Shown here: positions 54,466-62,953 of the stretch, piece after piece
How positions within the stretch are numbered: the first letter of the stretch is position 1
Layout: the number at the start of each line of letters is the position of its first letter
Assembly (NCBI RefSeq): GCF_014200595.1
Contig: NZ_JACHCG010000002.1
Span: 310,001 to 374,000 of the forward strand
DNA length: 64,000 bases
Origin: Pedobacter cryoconitis
GTDB lineage: Bacteria > Bacteroidota > Bacteroidia > Sphingobacteriales > Sphingobacteriaceae
Direction: 5' to 3'
Translations under genes and position numbers: made by a program
The notes under the pieces: generated by a model
What the model was told of the DNA's origin: nothing
The model's database searches: none
What the model saw: only the letters and a program-made list of their open reading frames with translations

Positions 54466-54990
54466 ATGAGATTTCAAAAAACACACTTACTATTAGCTGG
54501 TATCGGCTTATTCGCCTTTTCTCTTCAAGCTTGTAAAACGAAGAAAATCGTTGCCAAACCTAATCCACCAGTAGCAGTAGAAAAACCGGTAGAGAAACCA
54601 GTAGAGAAAGCGCCTGTAGAAGAAAAAGCAGAGACTCCAGTTCCTGAGAAACCAAATTTCAACTTCTCTAATGTTCAGTTTGAATTTAACTCTGACGTAT
54701 TGAAAACTGCTTCTTTCCAGATCCTGGATAATGCAGCGAAAGAAATGAAAAAAGACCCTTCAGTGAAATTTGTTCTGAATGGAAACTCTTCAGCCGAAGG
54801 TACGCCTGAGCACAATATGTCATTGTCAGTAGACAGAGCAAACTCAGTAAAATCATATTTAGTAAATGCAGGTATCAGTGGTAGTAATTTATCAGTAAAA
54901 GGATTTGGTGCAACAAAACCAATTGACAACAACTCAACTGAAGCAGGTAAAGAATTAAACCGTAGAGTAGAAATTAAAGTAGCGCAATAA
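54466..54990 (+). CDS. OmpA-family lipoprotein (Pal-like)
   Basis: A 174-residue outer membrane lipoprotein: signal ending SLQAC (Cys23), a Pro/Lys/Glu-rich spacer (about 30-65, VEKPVEKPVEKAPVEEK type repeats) and an OmpA C-terminal domain (about 68-174). The peptidoglycan-binding positions are present in NSDVLKTASFQILDN, HNMSLSVDRANSVKSYLVNAGI (about 125-146) and NRRVEIKV (about 164-171). It anchors the outer membrane to peptidoglycan. A strong terminator follows. Confidence 0.93.
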   Translation: MRFQKTHLLLAGIGLFAFSLQACKTKKIVAKPNPPVAVEKPVEKPVEKAPVEEKAETPVPEKPNFNFSNVQFEFNSDVLKTASFQILDNAAKEMKKDPSVKFVLNGNSSAEGTPEHNMSLSVDRANSVKSYLVNAGISGSNLSVKGFGATKPIDNNSTEAGKELNRRVEIKVAQ

Positions 54991-55013
54991 CCAACGCTTT
55001 AACTATTTCATAG

Positions 55014-55061
55014 CTGGCCGAAGGCACCCGTTTCTAACAGGTACTTTCGGCCAGTTTTTTT
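55014..55061 (+). terminator. Terminator after the OmpA lipoprotein gene
   Basis: CTGGCCGAA (55014-55022) pairs with TTCGGCCAG (55046-55054) around an internal ACC/GGT pairing and is followed by TTTTTTT. Confidence 0.8.
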
Positions 55062-55108
55062 ATAATACCGAATAAATAACGGAACTTACAGGCTCCATAA
55101 CCAGAGAT

Positions 55109-55681
55109 ATGAGTATCCTTGAATTTATAAAACAACCCTGGCCGTGGTATGTTGCCGGCCCGCTGATCGGAATGACTGTACCTATACTGCTGCTGATTGG
55201 TAATAAAGCATTTGGAATCAGTTCTTCCTTACGTCATATCTGTGCCGCCTGTATCCCGGCTAAAATCCCTTTCTTCCAATATGACTGGAAAAAGGAAGCA
55301 TGGAACCTGTTCTTTGTCGCAGGGATATTTTCGGGCGGTTTTATTGCCGCATCTTTACTTGTTAATCCTTCAACTATTGTATTGAACCCTAAACTGATAA
55401 CTGAGTTATCAGGCTATGGTATTACAGATTATCATGCTATGGTTCCAGCACAGCTGTTTAACTGGTCTTCGCTATTTACTTTGCGCGGCCTGATTATGAT
55501 GGTTGGCGGAGGTTTCCTGGTTGGTTTCGGGACACGTTATGCCGGTGGGTGCACAAGTGGTCACGCTATTATGGGGATTTCAACTTTACAATGGCCTTCT
55601 CTGGTCGCTACCTGCTGTTTTATGGCCGGTGGTTTTATCATGGCTAACTTTATTCTTCCTTACATACTCTTACTCAGTTAA
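55109..55681 (+). CDS. YeeE/YedE family transporter, first half
   Basis: A 190-residue inner membrane protein with about four hydrophobic segments. It has the family Cys motifs SLRHICAAC (about 42-50) and RYAGGCTSGHAIMG (about 145-158); in thiosulfate transporter TsuA such Cys residues relay the substrate through the membrane. It is about half the length of fused YeeE proteins. The second half is encoded three bases further on. Likely role: uptake of thiosulfate or another sulfur compound. Confidence 0.9.
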   Translation: MSILEFIKQPWPWYVAGPLIGMTVPILLLIGNKAFGISSSLRHICAACIPAKIPFFQYDWKKEAWNLFFVAGIFSGGFIAASLLVNPSTIVLNPKLITELSGYGITDYHAMVPAQLFNWSSLFTLRGLIMMVGGGFLVGFGTRYAGGCTSGHAIMGISTLQWPSLVATCCFMAGGFIMANFILPYILLLS

Positions 55682-55683
55682 TC

Positions 55684-56097
55684 ATGAAGAACAATTTAAA
55701 ATATCTGCTGGTAGGTATCGCATTTGGTATCGTTTTCGTCAAGGCCGAGGTGATCAGCTGGTTCCGTATCCAGGAAATGTTCCGGTTACAATCTTTCCAC
55801 ATGTTTGGTGTCATTGGAAGTGCAATCGCAGTAGGTATGCTTTCGGTATGGCTGATAAAAAAGTTTAATATCAAAACTATCAATGGTGAAACGATCACTT
55901 TTACGCCGAAGACTTTCAATAAAGGCCAGATCTACGGAGGATTGATTTTTGGTTTTGGCTGGGCGATTACAGGTGCCTGTCCGGGGCCGTTATTTGCACA
56001 AATAGGCACAGGGGCAACCGTTATCAGTATTACCTTAATCAGCGCTATTGGAGGAACCTGGGTTTACGGAAGATTTAAGGATAAGTTACCGCATTAA
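55684..56097 (+). CDS. YeeE/YedE family transporter, second half (DUF6691-like)
   Basis: A 137-residue membrane protein with about four helices and the family motif WAITGACPGPLFAQIGTG (about 95-112). It starts three bases after the first half and would pair with it to give the full two-repeat channel. The stop codon overlaps that of the convergent gene. The motif FGWAITGACPGP with its single Cys is the sulfur-handling site of this half. Confidence 0.9.
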   Translation: MKNNLKYLLVGIAFGIVFVKAEVISWFRIQEMFRLQSFHMFGVIGSAIAVGMLSVWLIKKFNIKTINGETITFTPKTFNKGQIYGGLIFGFGWAITGACPGPLFAQIGTGATVISITLISAIGGTWVYGRFKDKLPH

Positions 56098-56585
56098 GAT
56101 TCAGCAATTCCGCCAATCGATGTAATCTCATTATTTTTAAACTTTATTTCAATTCCATGTTCAGTATCCAATTGATAACGGATCGGAATAATGATAGTCT
56201 GATTATCCTCAATCCTGATATGCAGAATATCTCTCATATATTCAAAATGCTTTTCTGCCGTATCAATATTTAATGGCGCTTTTCCTGATTTTTGCTCATG
56301 CTCATAATAATGTGCATATAATCTTTGATAACGCTCAAAACCTTGCGCTTTGATGGTTAAAAGTAGATCGGGAAGATTATTCAGGAATGCTGAAAATGTA
56401 TCGGCATATGCATCAAGGCTGGTTTGATTTGGAGGAGTATCAATTTCATCTCCATCTTCATCAAACTCACTTCCTAAAAATATTTCTATCTCCTGCTCGC
56501 TGAAATTTGGAATGTTATATTTCTGATCAGCAGTAAAGCCCATCAAGCTTTCCGTTATCTGACCCCAGAATTTGTGTTTGCTCAT
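56094..56585 (-). CDS. Hypothetical protein (DUF6985-like)
   Basis: A 163-residue soluble, acidic protein without signal or membrane segment. It looks like a Bacteroidota family with an aromatic and acidic strand pattern: TEHGIEIKFKNNEITSIGG closes the protein and MRDILHIRIEDNQTIIIPIRYQLD precedes it in pieces. Family naming is from memory and uncertain. No toxin gene is next to it. It converges with the YeeE/YedE pair and is divergent from the trp operon. Confidence 0.68.
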   Translation of the reverse strand: MSKHKFWGQITESLMGFTADQKYNIPNFSEQEIEIFLGSEFDEDGDEIDTPPNQTSLDAYADTFSAFLNNLPDLLLTIKAQGFERYQRLYAHYYEHEQKSGKAPLNIDTAEKHFEYMRDILHIRIEDNQTIIIPIRYQLDTEHGIEIKFKNNEITSIGGIAES

Positions 56586-56666
56586 CTGAATTATAGTTTT
56601 TGAGAATATGCGAATATAGTTGTAAATAAGTAATTTGTCTTCTCAAAAAAATAATTCAACAAATAG

Positions 56667-56697
56667 TTGTTCTTTTCCAAAAACAATTCCATATTTG
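56667..56697 (+). promoter_or_regulatory. Promoter of the trp operon
   Basis: TTG (56667-56669), a 20-base spacer and CATATTTG (56690-56697), one base from TAnnTTTG. The start point should fall at about 56701-56703, so the leader peptide ATG (56705) would have almost no 5' UTR. Confidence 0.6.
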
Positions 56698-56704
56698 TTT
56701 TACA

Positions 56705-56761
56705 ATGATACAAACAAACGGACTTAACATTTGGTGGTGGCACAGCGATAGCGCGGTGTAA
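56705..56761 (+). CDS. trpL: trp leader peptide
   Basis: An 18-residue frame, MIQTNGLNIWWWHSDSAV, with three consecutive Trp codons (56732-56740). It is followed by the paired segments expected for attenuation: AACCCT (56760-56765) can pair with AGGGTT (56800-56805), which is also the 5' arm of the terminator just before trpD. Ribosomes stalled at the Trp codons would free AACCCT to form the antiterminator. Clear by sequence and position. Confidence 0.9.
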   Translation: MIQTNGLNIWWWHSDSAV

Positions 56762-56800
56762 CCCTATTTTGTACGTTTTATTTTATATACAATATTTTGA

Positions 56801-56830
56801 GGGTTGCTTTATAAGCAGCCCTTTTTTTTT
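56801..56830 (+). terminator. trp attenuator terminator
   Basis: GGGTTGCT (56801-56808) pairs with AGCAGCCC (56814-56821; one G.T), loop TTATA, followed by nine T residues, eight bases before the trpD start. Competes with the AACCCT/AGGGTT antiterminator. Confidence 0.9.
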
Positions 56831-56838
56831 GATTCCCC

Positions 56839-57825
56839 ATGAAGAAAATACTCAACCACTTATTCGAAAACAAGTCTTTTAGCAGGGAAGAAGCCCAGCG
56901 AATTTTGATAGCAATTGCCTCAGGGGAATTTAATACTTCGCAGATTGCGGCGTTTATTACGGCCTTCGGGATGCGTAATATAACAGTCGCAGAGTTGCAG
57001 GGATTCCGTGATGCGATGCTTGACCTTTGTGTAAAGGTTGATCTTTCCAATTACGAACTGGTCGATCTTTGCGGTACCGGAGGTGATGGAAAAGACACTT
57101 TTAATATTTCCACGTTAGCTTCTTTTGTCGTGGCCGGAGCAGGATATAAAGTTGCTAAACACGGTAACTACGGTGTATCCTCAGGCTGCGGTTCTTCCAA
57201 TGTCATGGAGTACCTGGGTTATACTTTCACTGCTGATCAGGACGAACTGAAAAGAAGTCTGGACCGCGCAGGAATTTGCTTTATTCACGCTCCATTATTC
57301 AATCCTGCGATGAAAATCGTGGCGCCAATACGTAAAGACTTAGGTGTTAAAACCTTTTTCAATATGCTGGGGCCAATGGTTAATCCGGCGCAGCCGAAAA
57401 ACCAGATCGTAGGAGTATTTAGTCTTGAACTTGCCCGCCTGTACGCTTATCTTTATCAGGATACTGATAAAAACTATACTATTATACATGCTGTAGATGG
57501 CTTTGATGAAGTTTCATTGACTTGTGATTTTAAAACATTCAGTAAAAACGGAGAAGCGCTGGTTAAAGTGAGCGATCTTGGTTTTGAGGAATTTGATGTA
57601 CATGAAATTGTTGGTGGTGATACCATTAAATCATCAGCTCATATCTTTACCAGCGTATTGCAGGGCACAGGTACTGATCCGCAGAATAATGTGGTGTTGT
57701 GTAATGCGGCGATTGCGATTCAGACTATTAAGCCCGAACAATCTTTTGCAGATTGTTTTTATGAAGCAGAATCTTCGCTGGTTGGTGGAATGGCTTTGAA
57801 AAGTTTTCAAAACCTGATCGGATGA
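56839..57825 (+). CDS. trpD: Anthranilate phosphoribosyltransferase
   Basis: A 328-residue enzyme transferring phosphoribose from PRPP to anthranilate, second step of tryptophan synthesis. Motifs: LCGTGGDGKDTFNISTLA (about 77-94, PRPP site), AKHGNYGVSSGCGSSNVMEYLG (about 111-132; the family usually has KHGNRAVSS), IHAPLFNPAM and FNMLGPMVNPA (about 174-184). Length is slightly shorter than the 335-345 residues common elsewhere. Its stop overlaps the trpF start by four bases. Controlled by the attenuator just upstream. Confidence 0.96.
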   Translation: MKKILNHLFENKSFSREEAQRILIAIASGEFNTSQIAAFITAFGMRNITVAELQGFRDAMLDLCVKVDLSNYELVDLCGTGGDGKDTFNISTLASFVVAGAGYKVAKHGNYGVSSGCGSSNVMEYLGYTFTADQDELKRSLDRAGICFIHAPLFNPAMKIVAPIRKDLGVKTFFNMLGPMVNPAQPKNQIVGVFSLELARLYAYLYQDTDKNYTIIHAVDGFDEVSLTCDFKTFSKNGEALVKVSDLGFEEFDVHEIVGGDTIKSSAHIFTSVLQGTGTDPQNNVVLCNAAIAIQTIKPEQSFADCFYEAESSLVGGMALKSFQNLIG

Positions 57826-58448
57826 AATATAAACTGAAAATCTGCGGGATGAAAATACCGGCTAATATAACAGAGGTTGTTGCTTTACAACCTGATTATA
57901 TCGGCTTTATCTTTTACCCGCGATCTAAAAGATTTATTGGTAATCTTGATCCTTTACTAATTAAAAATATACCGGCATCCATAAAAACTACAGGTGTATT
58001 TGTGAATGAAGAATTGGAAACCGTGAAAAATGCGATCATAACTTATAACCTGAAAGCTGTTCAGTTACACGGTCAGGAAAATGCAGCTTATTGCGAAGCG
58101 CTGAAAGGACATGCAGAAGTAATCAAAGCTTTTGGAATTGATGAAAACTTTAATTTTGATACGCTGGATGAATACCAGGCTTATACAGATTACTTTCTTT
58201 TTGATACACAAACTCCGGATCATGGAGGCTCAGGGAAAACTTTTAGCTGGCAGCTCCTGGGAAATTATAAAAATGGAAAACCCTATTTCCTGAGCGGCGG
58301 GATAGGAATTGATCAGCTTGCTGAGCTGGAAATGATCAAAGATGAAAGGTTGTATGCGATAGATATCAATAGCAAATTTGAACTTTCACCAGGATTAAAA
58401 GATACCGTGTTGCTAAGTACCTTTAAACAGGCGCTTGATAAAATTTAA
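57822..58448 (+). CDS. trpF: Phosphoribosylanthranilate isomerase
   Basis: A 208-residue TIM-barrel enzyme for the third tryptophan step. Motifs: LKICGMK (catalytic Cys about 8), FIFYPRSKRFI, VQLHGQEN, FLFDTQTPDHGGSGKTFSW (about 125-143, catalytic Asp) and PYFLSGGIG (phosphate site, about 152-160). It overlaps trpD by four bases, so translation is coupled. The indole-glycerol-phosphate synthase gene trpC, which often lies between trpD and trpF, is missing here. Confidence 0.95.
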   Translation: MKYKLKICGMKIPANITEVVALQPDYIGFIFYPRSKRFIGNLDPLLIKNIPASIKTTGVFVNEELETVKNAIITYNLKAVQLHGQENAAYCEALKGHAEVIKAFGIDENFNFDTLDEYQAYTDYFLFDTQTPDHGGSGKTFSWQLLGNYKNGKPYFLSGGIGIDQLAELEMIKDERLYAIDINSKFELSPGLKDTVLLSTFKQALDKI

Positions 58449-58489
58449 AATTACAGAGTTGTTATTGCAACTTATAAAAAGATAAGACT

Positions 58490-59671
58490 ATGAATTATTT
58501 TGTAAATGAAAAAGGTTATTACGGAGATTTTGGAGGAGCTTATATTCCCGAAATGCTTTATCCGAATGTAGAAGAACTGAGACAAAATTACCTCAAAATT
58601 ATTGAGGATGCAGAATTTCAGAAAGAGTTTCATGCACTGCTGAAAGATTATGTAGGCAGGCCTTCGCCACTTTACCTTGCAAAACGGTTATCAGAAAAAT
58701 ACAATGCGAATATCTTTCTTAAAAGAGAAGACCTGAACCATACCGGGGCGCATAAAATAAACAATACTATTGGCCAGATCTTACTGGCTGAGAAATTAGG
58801 TAAAAAGCGGATTATCGCTGAAACTGGTGCCGGGCAGCATGGCGTGGCTACAGCAACTGTATGTGCATTGCGTGGTCTGGAATGCGTTGTTTATATGGGA
58901 GAGATCGATATTCAGCGTCAGGCGCCTAATGTAGCCAGGATGAAAATGCTGGGTGCTAAAGTAGTTTCGGCAGTATCAGGAAGTAAAACGCTGAAAGATG
59001 CTACCAATGAAGCTATGCGTGACTGGATCAATAATCCTGTAGATACACATTATATTATAGGATCTGTAGTTGGTCCGCATCCTTACCCGGACATGGTTTC
59101 TATCTTTCAGTCTATCATTTCTGAAGAAACTAAAAAACAATTAATCGAACAGACTGGAAATGATCAGCCCGATTATGTACTGGCTTGTGTAGGCGGTGGA
59201 AGTAATGCAATGGGTATGTTTTATCATTTTATCAATGATGAAAATGTAAAGTTGATTGCCATTGAAGCGGGAGGTAAAGGAGTAGATACAGGATTCTCGG
59301 CAGCAACTACTTTTTTGGGTAAAGAAGGTGTATTGCATGGTAGCAGAAGTATCCTGATGCAAACCGCAGACGGACAGGTCGTAGAGCCGCACTCTGTTTC
59401 CGCAGGATTGGATTATCCTGGAATAGGCCCGCAACACGCACATCTTTTCAAAACAACACGCGCAGAATATGTTTCGATCACAGATGACGAAGCATTGGAT
59501 GCGGGGTTACTTTGCACACAGATGGAAGGAATTATTCCTGCAATTGAAAGTGCACATGCGCTGGCTCATTTGGAGAAAATGAAATTTAAAGGTGGAGAAA
59601 ACGTAGTTGTTTGTTTGTCCGGCAGGGGAGATAAAGACATGGATACTTACATGAAGCATTTCGGTTTTTAA
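58490..59671 (+). CDS. trpB: Tryptophan synthase beta chain
   Basis: A 393-residue PLP enzyme condensing indole and serine. Motifs: [12 protein letters not shown] (about 8-19), [15 protein letters not shown] with PLP-binding Lys about 86, [12 protein letters not shown] (about 110-121), [12 protein letters not shown] (PLP phosphate site about 229-240), [12 protein letters not shown] (about 305-316) and LSGRGDKDM near the end. Complete. It works with TrpA through an internal indole tunnel. Confidence 0.97.
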   Translation: MNYFVNEKGYYGDFGGAYIPEMLYPNVEELRQNYLKIIEDAEFQKEFHALLKDYVGRPSPLYLAKRLSEKYNANIFLKREDLNHTGAHKINNTIGQILLAEKLGKKRIIAETGAGQHGVATATVCALRGLECVVYMGEIDIQRQAPNVARMKMLGAKVVSAVSGSKTLKDATNEAMRDWINNPVDTHYIIGSVVGPHPYPDMVSIFQSIISEETKKQLIEQTGNDQPDYVLACVGGGSNAMGMFYHFINDENVKLIAIEAGGKGVDTGFSAATTFLGKEGVLHGSRSILMQTADGQVVEPHSVSAGLDYPGIGPQHAHLFKTTRAEYVSITDDEALDAGLLCTQMEGIIPAIESAHALAHLEKMKFKGGENVVVCLSGRGDKDMDTYMKHFGF

Positions 59672-59706
59672 TACCCTTATTATATATATTATAGCATACA
59701 GATCAA

Positions 59707-60477
59707 ATGAACAGGATTAATAAAATATTCAAAGAGAAAAAGAACAACATACTATCTATATATTATACAGCAGGTTACCCGGGTTTAGGTGATACGGTTG
59801 CGATTGCAGCTGCACTGGAAAAAGCAGGGGCAGATATGCTGGAAATAGGATTTCCTTATTCAGATCCGGTAGCGGACGGCCCGGTTATTCAAGCCAGCAG
59901 TAAACTATCGCTGGATCAGGGAATGGATTTAAACTTGTTATTTGAACAGTTGAAAGAACTGCGCAAAACAGTCACTATTCCAGTACTGTTAATGGGCTAT
60001 GTGAACCCGGTATTACAATACGGTGTAGAGCGTTTTTGTAAAGCCTGTGCTGAGGCAGGTGTGGACGGTTGTATCGTGCCCGATTTGCCGATGGTAGAAT
60101 ATGAAGAATTTTATAAAGATGTTTTCCTGAAATACGGATTGAGTAATATATTTTTAGTTACGCCACAAACTTCAGTGGAGCGTATCCATAAAATTGATTC
60201 ATTGAGCAATGGATTTATCTATCTACTGTCTTCTTCTGCAACAACAGGACAGAATTTGCAAGTATCAGATACCACAGAGGCTTATTTTTCAAGGATTGCA
60301 GACCTGAAACTTAATAATCCAACAATGATTGGATTTGGAATCAGCAGTAAAGAGACTTTCGATAAAGCCTGTAAATATGCAAATGGAGGGATTATCGGTA
60401 CTGCCTTTGTGAAAGCCATTGCGGCAGGTAACCTGGAGGATAATATTAAAGCGTTTATGACGAAGTTTACGTCATAA
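59707..60477 (+). CDS. trpA: Tryptophan synthase alpha chain
   Basis: A 256-residue TIM barrel that cleaves indole-3-glycerol phosphate to indole and glyceraldehyde 3-phosphate. Motifs: YYTAGYPG (about 18-25), MLEIGFPYSDPVADGPVIQ (catalytic Glu about 47, Asp about 58), LLMGYVNPVLQYG and the phosphate-binding GFGISSKE and GIIGTAFVKAI (about 206-213 and 226-236). Last gene of the trp unit, 35 bases behind trpB. Confidence 0.97.
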   Translation: MNRINKIFKEKKNNILSIYYTAGYPGLGDTVAIAAALEKAGADMLEIGFPYSDPVADGPVIQASSKLSLDQGMDLNLLFEQLKELRKTVTIPVLLMGYVNPVLQYGVERFCKACAEAGVDGCIVPDLPMVEYEEFYKDVFLKYGLSNIFLVTPQTSVERIHKIDSLSNGFIYLLSSSATTGQNLQVSDTTEAYFSRIADLKLNNPTMIGFGISSKETFDKACKYANGGIIGTAFVKAIAAGNLEDNIKAFMTKFTS

Positions 60478-60521
60478 ACGTTTCTAAACAAATACTGTAT
60501 TTGCGAATACTGGTGAACTGA

Positions 60522-61142
60522 TTATAAAAAGTTTTCCAGTATTCCTTTTCCCTGACGGATGATTTCAAAGTCGCCCTGCGTGCAATCCACCACTGTGGAA
60601 GCTTCATTGTCGCCATAGCCGCCATCAATCACCGCATCTACTAATGTTTCATATTTCTCATAGATCAACCCGGGATCTGTAGAATATTCCACCAGTTCAT
60701 CATCATCCTTAATGGAAGTTGACAAAATCGGGTTGCCTAACATTTCAACAATTGCTCTTGCAATGCTATTATCAGGTACCCTGATCCCTACAGTTTTCTT
60801 ATTTGAACTCAGTAATTTCGGAACATTGTTATTCGCATTAAAGATGAAAGTGAAAGGTCCGGGAAGGGCTTTCTTCAATAAACGAAAAACAGTCGTGTCT
60901 ATTGGCTTGACAAAATCAGAGATATGTCTGAGGTCAGAACAGATAAAAGAAAAGTTCGCTTTTTCAGGTTTTATGCCCCTGATCTGACAAATTCGCTCTA
61001 TCGCCTTCTGGTTGGTGATATCGCATCCTAATCCATACACAGTATCAGTGGGATAAATGATAATACCGCCCTTTTTGAGGACTTCAACCACTTGTTCAAT
61101 CGCTTTCGGATTCGGATTTTCCGGGTATATTTTGATTAACAT
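60522..61142 (-). CDS. Sua5/YciO/YrdC-family protein, YciO-like
   Basis: A 206-residue protein of the TsaC/YrdC fold: [15 protein letters not shown] (about 32-46), [15 protein letters not shown] (about 84-98), [14 protein letters not shown] (about 105-118) and [11 protein letters not shown] (about 130-140). The wording of these motifs, especially FSFICSDL, is closer to YciO than to TsaC, the threonylcarbamoyl-AMP synthase for tRNA t6A. Either it is a paralogue with weak activity or it fills the role here. Cytosolic. It converges on trpA and is divergent from the glutamate synthase-like gene. Confidence 0.85.
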   Translation of the reverse strand: MLIKIYPENPNPKAIEQVVEVLKKGGIIIYPTDTVYGLGCDITNQKAIERICQIRGIKPEKANFSFICSDLRHISDFVKPIDTTVFRLLKKALPGPFTFIFNANNNVPKLLSSNKKTVGIRVPDNSIARAIVEMLGNPILSTSIKDDDELVEYSTDPGLIYEKYETLVDAVIDGGYGDNEASTVVDCTQGDFEIIRQGKGILENFL

Positions 61143-61220
61143 ATGTAAATTTACAGATAATTTGGTTGAGTCGTTGATAAATGTTCGTACTATTGCCCCT
61201 GATTTAGTAATTACAACAAT

Positions 61221-62879
61221 ATGAGAAAAGCATTTATTGCGATTGCCGCATTTTTAGTCACGGCAACTTTGATGATTAGCCTGGCTTGGCCACCGTTTTA
61301 TTGGGCCTTTATTTTTATAGGTCCTATTATTTTATTGGGCATTTATGACCTTTACCAGCCAAAACATAGTATTGTTCGAAACTACCCGGTTTTAGGCCGC
61401 TTAAGATATCTTGCTGAAGATCTGCGCCCTAAAGTATACCAGTATTTCGTAGAAAGTGACACGAATGGGAAACCTTTCAGCAGATTGAACCGTTCGTTGA
61501 TCTATCAGCGTGCAAAAAAAGAAAATGATACTATTCCATTTGGTACACAGCTTGACGTTTATGAAAACGGATACGAATGGTTAAGCCATAGTATTGCAGC
61601 GATCAGTCACCATGAACTGAATGAAGATCCAAGAGTATTGGTAGGTGGCCCTGATTGTGCTCAGCCTTATTCTGCAAGTATATTAAATATTTCTGCAATG
61701 AGTTTTGGTTCCCTGAGCCAGAACGCTATCCTTGCCTTAAACGGAGGTGCTTTTATGGGCAATTTTGCGCATAACACCGGCGAAGGAGGGATCAGTGATT
61801 ACCATGCCGCTCCAAAAGGAGATTTAATCTGGCAGATCGGAACCGGATATTTCGGTTGCCGTAACGACGATGGCTCATTTAACTATGATGCTTTTGGTGT
61901 GCGTTCAAAAACTGAGCAGGTTAAAATGATTGAAATTAAACTTTCACAAGGTGCTAAACCGGGGCACGGTGGTATCCTTCCTGCAAAAAAGGTAACACCT
62001 GAAATTGCAAGGATCAGGTTAGTGAAAGAAGGATTTGACGTGATTTCCCCACCTGCACACTCCGCATTCTCAACGCCTTTAGAGTTGCTTGCTTTTGTGA
62101 AAAAACTCAGAGAATTATCAGGTGGAAAGCCGATTGGTTTTAAACTATGTATTGGCCGTAAAAGTGAATTCTTCGCAATCTGCAAGGCGATGGTAGAAAC
62201 TGGTATTTATGTTGACTTTATTACCGTTGATGGTGGTGAAGGCGGTACTGGTGCATCTCCGCAAGAATTCTCAAACGCAGTAGGTATGCCTTTAAGAGAA
62301 GGTGTAGCTTTTGTTTATGATGTACTTTCAGGTTTCGATTTAAAGAAACATATTAAAATTATTGCTTCCGGTAAAGTTTCATCAGGCTTTGACCTGGTTA
62401 AAAATATCGCGCTTGGTGCAGATTTATGTAATTCTGCAAGGGCGATGATGTTTGCGCTGGGTTGTATCCAGGCCTTGGAATGTAACAGTAACACCTGTCC
62501 TACAGGAGTAGCTACACAAGATCCAAGTTTGATGAAAGGATTAGTTGTAGAAGATAAGAAGGTACGTGTATTTAACTATCACCGTTTAACAGTAGCAAGT
62601 GCAGTTGAGCTTTTAGGTGCGGCAGGTTTACGCCATACTTATCAATTGAGCAGAGCTTATATCAACAGAAGGATTGCACCAAATGTAATGCAGTCTTATA
62701 TGGAGACTTTCCCATATATTCCGGAAGGAAGTTTGTTGAACACCCCTTATCCGTTAAGATTTGAACTGGGAATGGCATTAAGTACTTCTTCCAGCTTTGC
62801 ACCTACAGATTACAGGGTAACTGCAATTGATTATGCGCATGCGAATTCATTTACAGATACGCAGCAATCAAACAACTAG
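61221..62879 (+). CDS. Membrane-anchored FMN-binding glutamate synthase-like protein
   Basis: A 552-residue protein. Two hydrophobic segments lie at the N-terminus (about 2-20 and 22-43), then the FMN-binding domain of glutamate synthase (about 90-500): [19 protein letters not shown] in pieces, [39 protein letters not shown] (about 335-350) and the cluster motif [13 protein letters not shown] (about 421-433). The glutaminase and GltB terminal domains are absent. Archaeal-type GltS-like proteins have this composition but no membrane anchor. The catalysed reaction is not known. A bidirectional terminator follows. Confidence 0.9.
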   Translation: MRKAFIAIAAFLVTATLMISLAWPPFYWAFIFIGPIILLGIYDLYQPKHSIVRNYPVLGRLRYLAEDLRPKVYQYFVESDTNGKPFSRLNRSLIYQRAKKENDTIPFGTQLDVYENGYEWLSHSIAAISHHELNEDPRVLVGGPDCAQPYSASILNISAMSFGSLSQNAILALNGGAFMGNFAHNTGEGGISDYHAAPKGDLIWQIGTGYFGCRNDDGSFNYDAFGVRSKTEQVKMIEIKLSQGAKPGHGGILPAKKVTPEIARIRLVKEGFDVISPPAHSAFSTPLELLAFVKKLRELSGGKPIGFKLCIGRKSEFFAICKAMVETGIYVDFITVDGGEGGTGASPQEFSNAVGMPLREGVAFVYDVLSGFDLKKHIKIIASGKVSSGFDLVKNIALGADLCNSARAMMFALGCIQALECNSNTCPTGVATQDPSLMKGLVVEDKKVRVFNYHRLTVASAVELLGAAGLRHTYQLSRAYINRRIAPNVMQSYMETFPYIPEGSLLNTPYPLRFELGMALSTSSSFAPTDYRVTAIDYAHANSFTDTQQSNN

Positions 62880-62897
62880 TTTATAATCAAAACATAA

Positions 62898-62935
62898 AAA
62901 AAGGGGATGTGTCTTAACAGATACATCCCCTTTTT
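62898..62935. terminator. Bidirectional terminator
   Basis: AAAAAGGGGATGTGTC (62898-62913) pairs with GATACATCCCCTTTTT (62920-62935; one G.T), with A-run and T-run on the flanks, between the convergent glutamate synthase-like and M13 peptidase genes. Confidence 0.85.
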
Positions 62936-62953
62936 ACTATCAGAATATATAGT

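Noticed and set aside
54580..54650. Repeated GTAGAGAAACC-like units in the OmpA lipoprotein gene
   Set aside because: They encode the Pro/Lys/Glu-rich spacer found in many Pal-like proteins; not a CRISPR or mobile repeat.
56094..56585. The DUF6985-like protein as an immunity protein of a toxin system
   Set aside because: No polymorphic toxin, Rhs or secretion gene lies close by; the idea has no support in this window.
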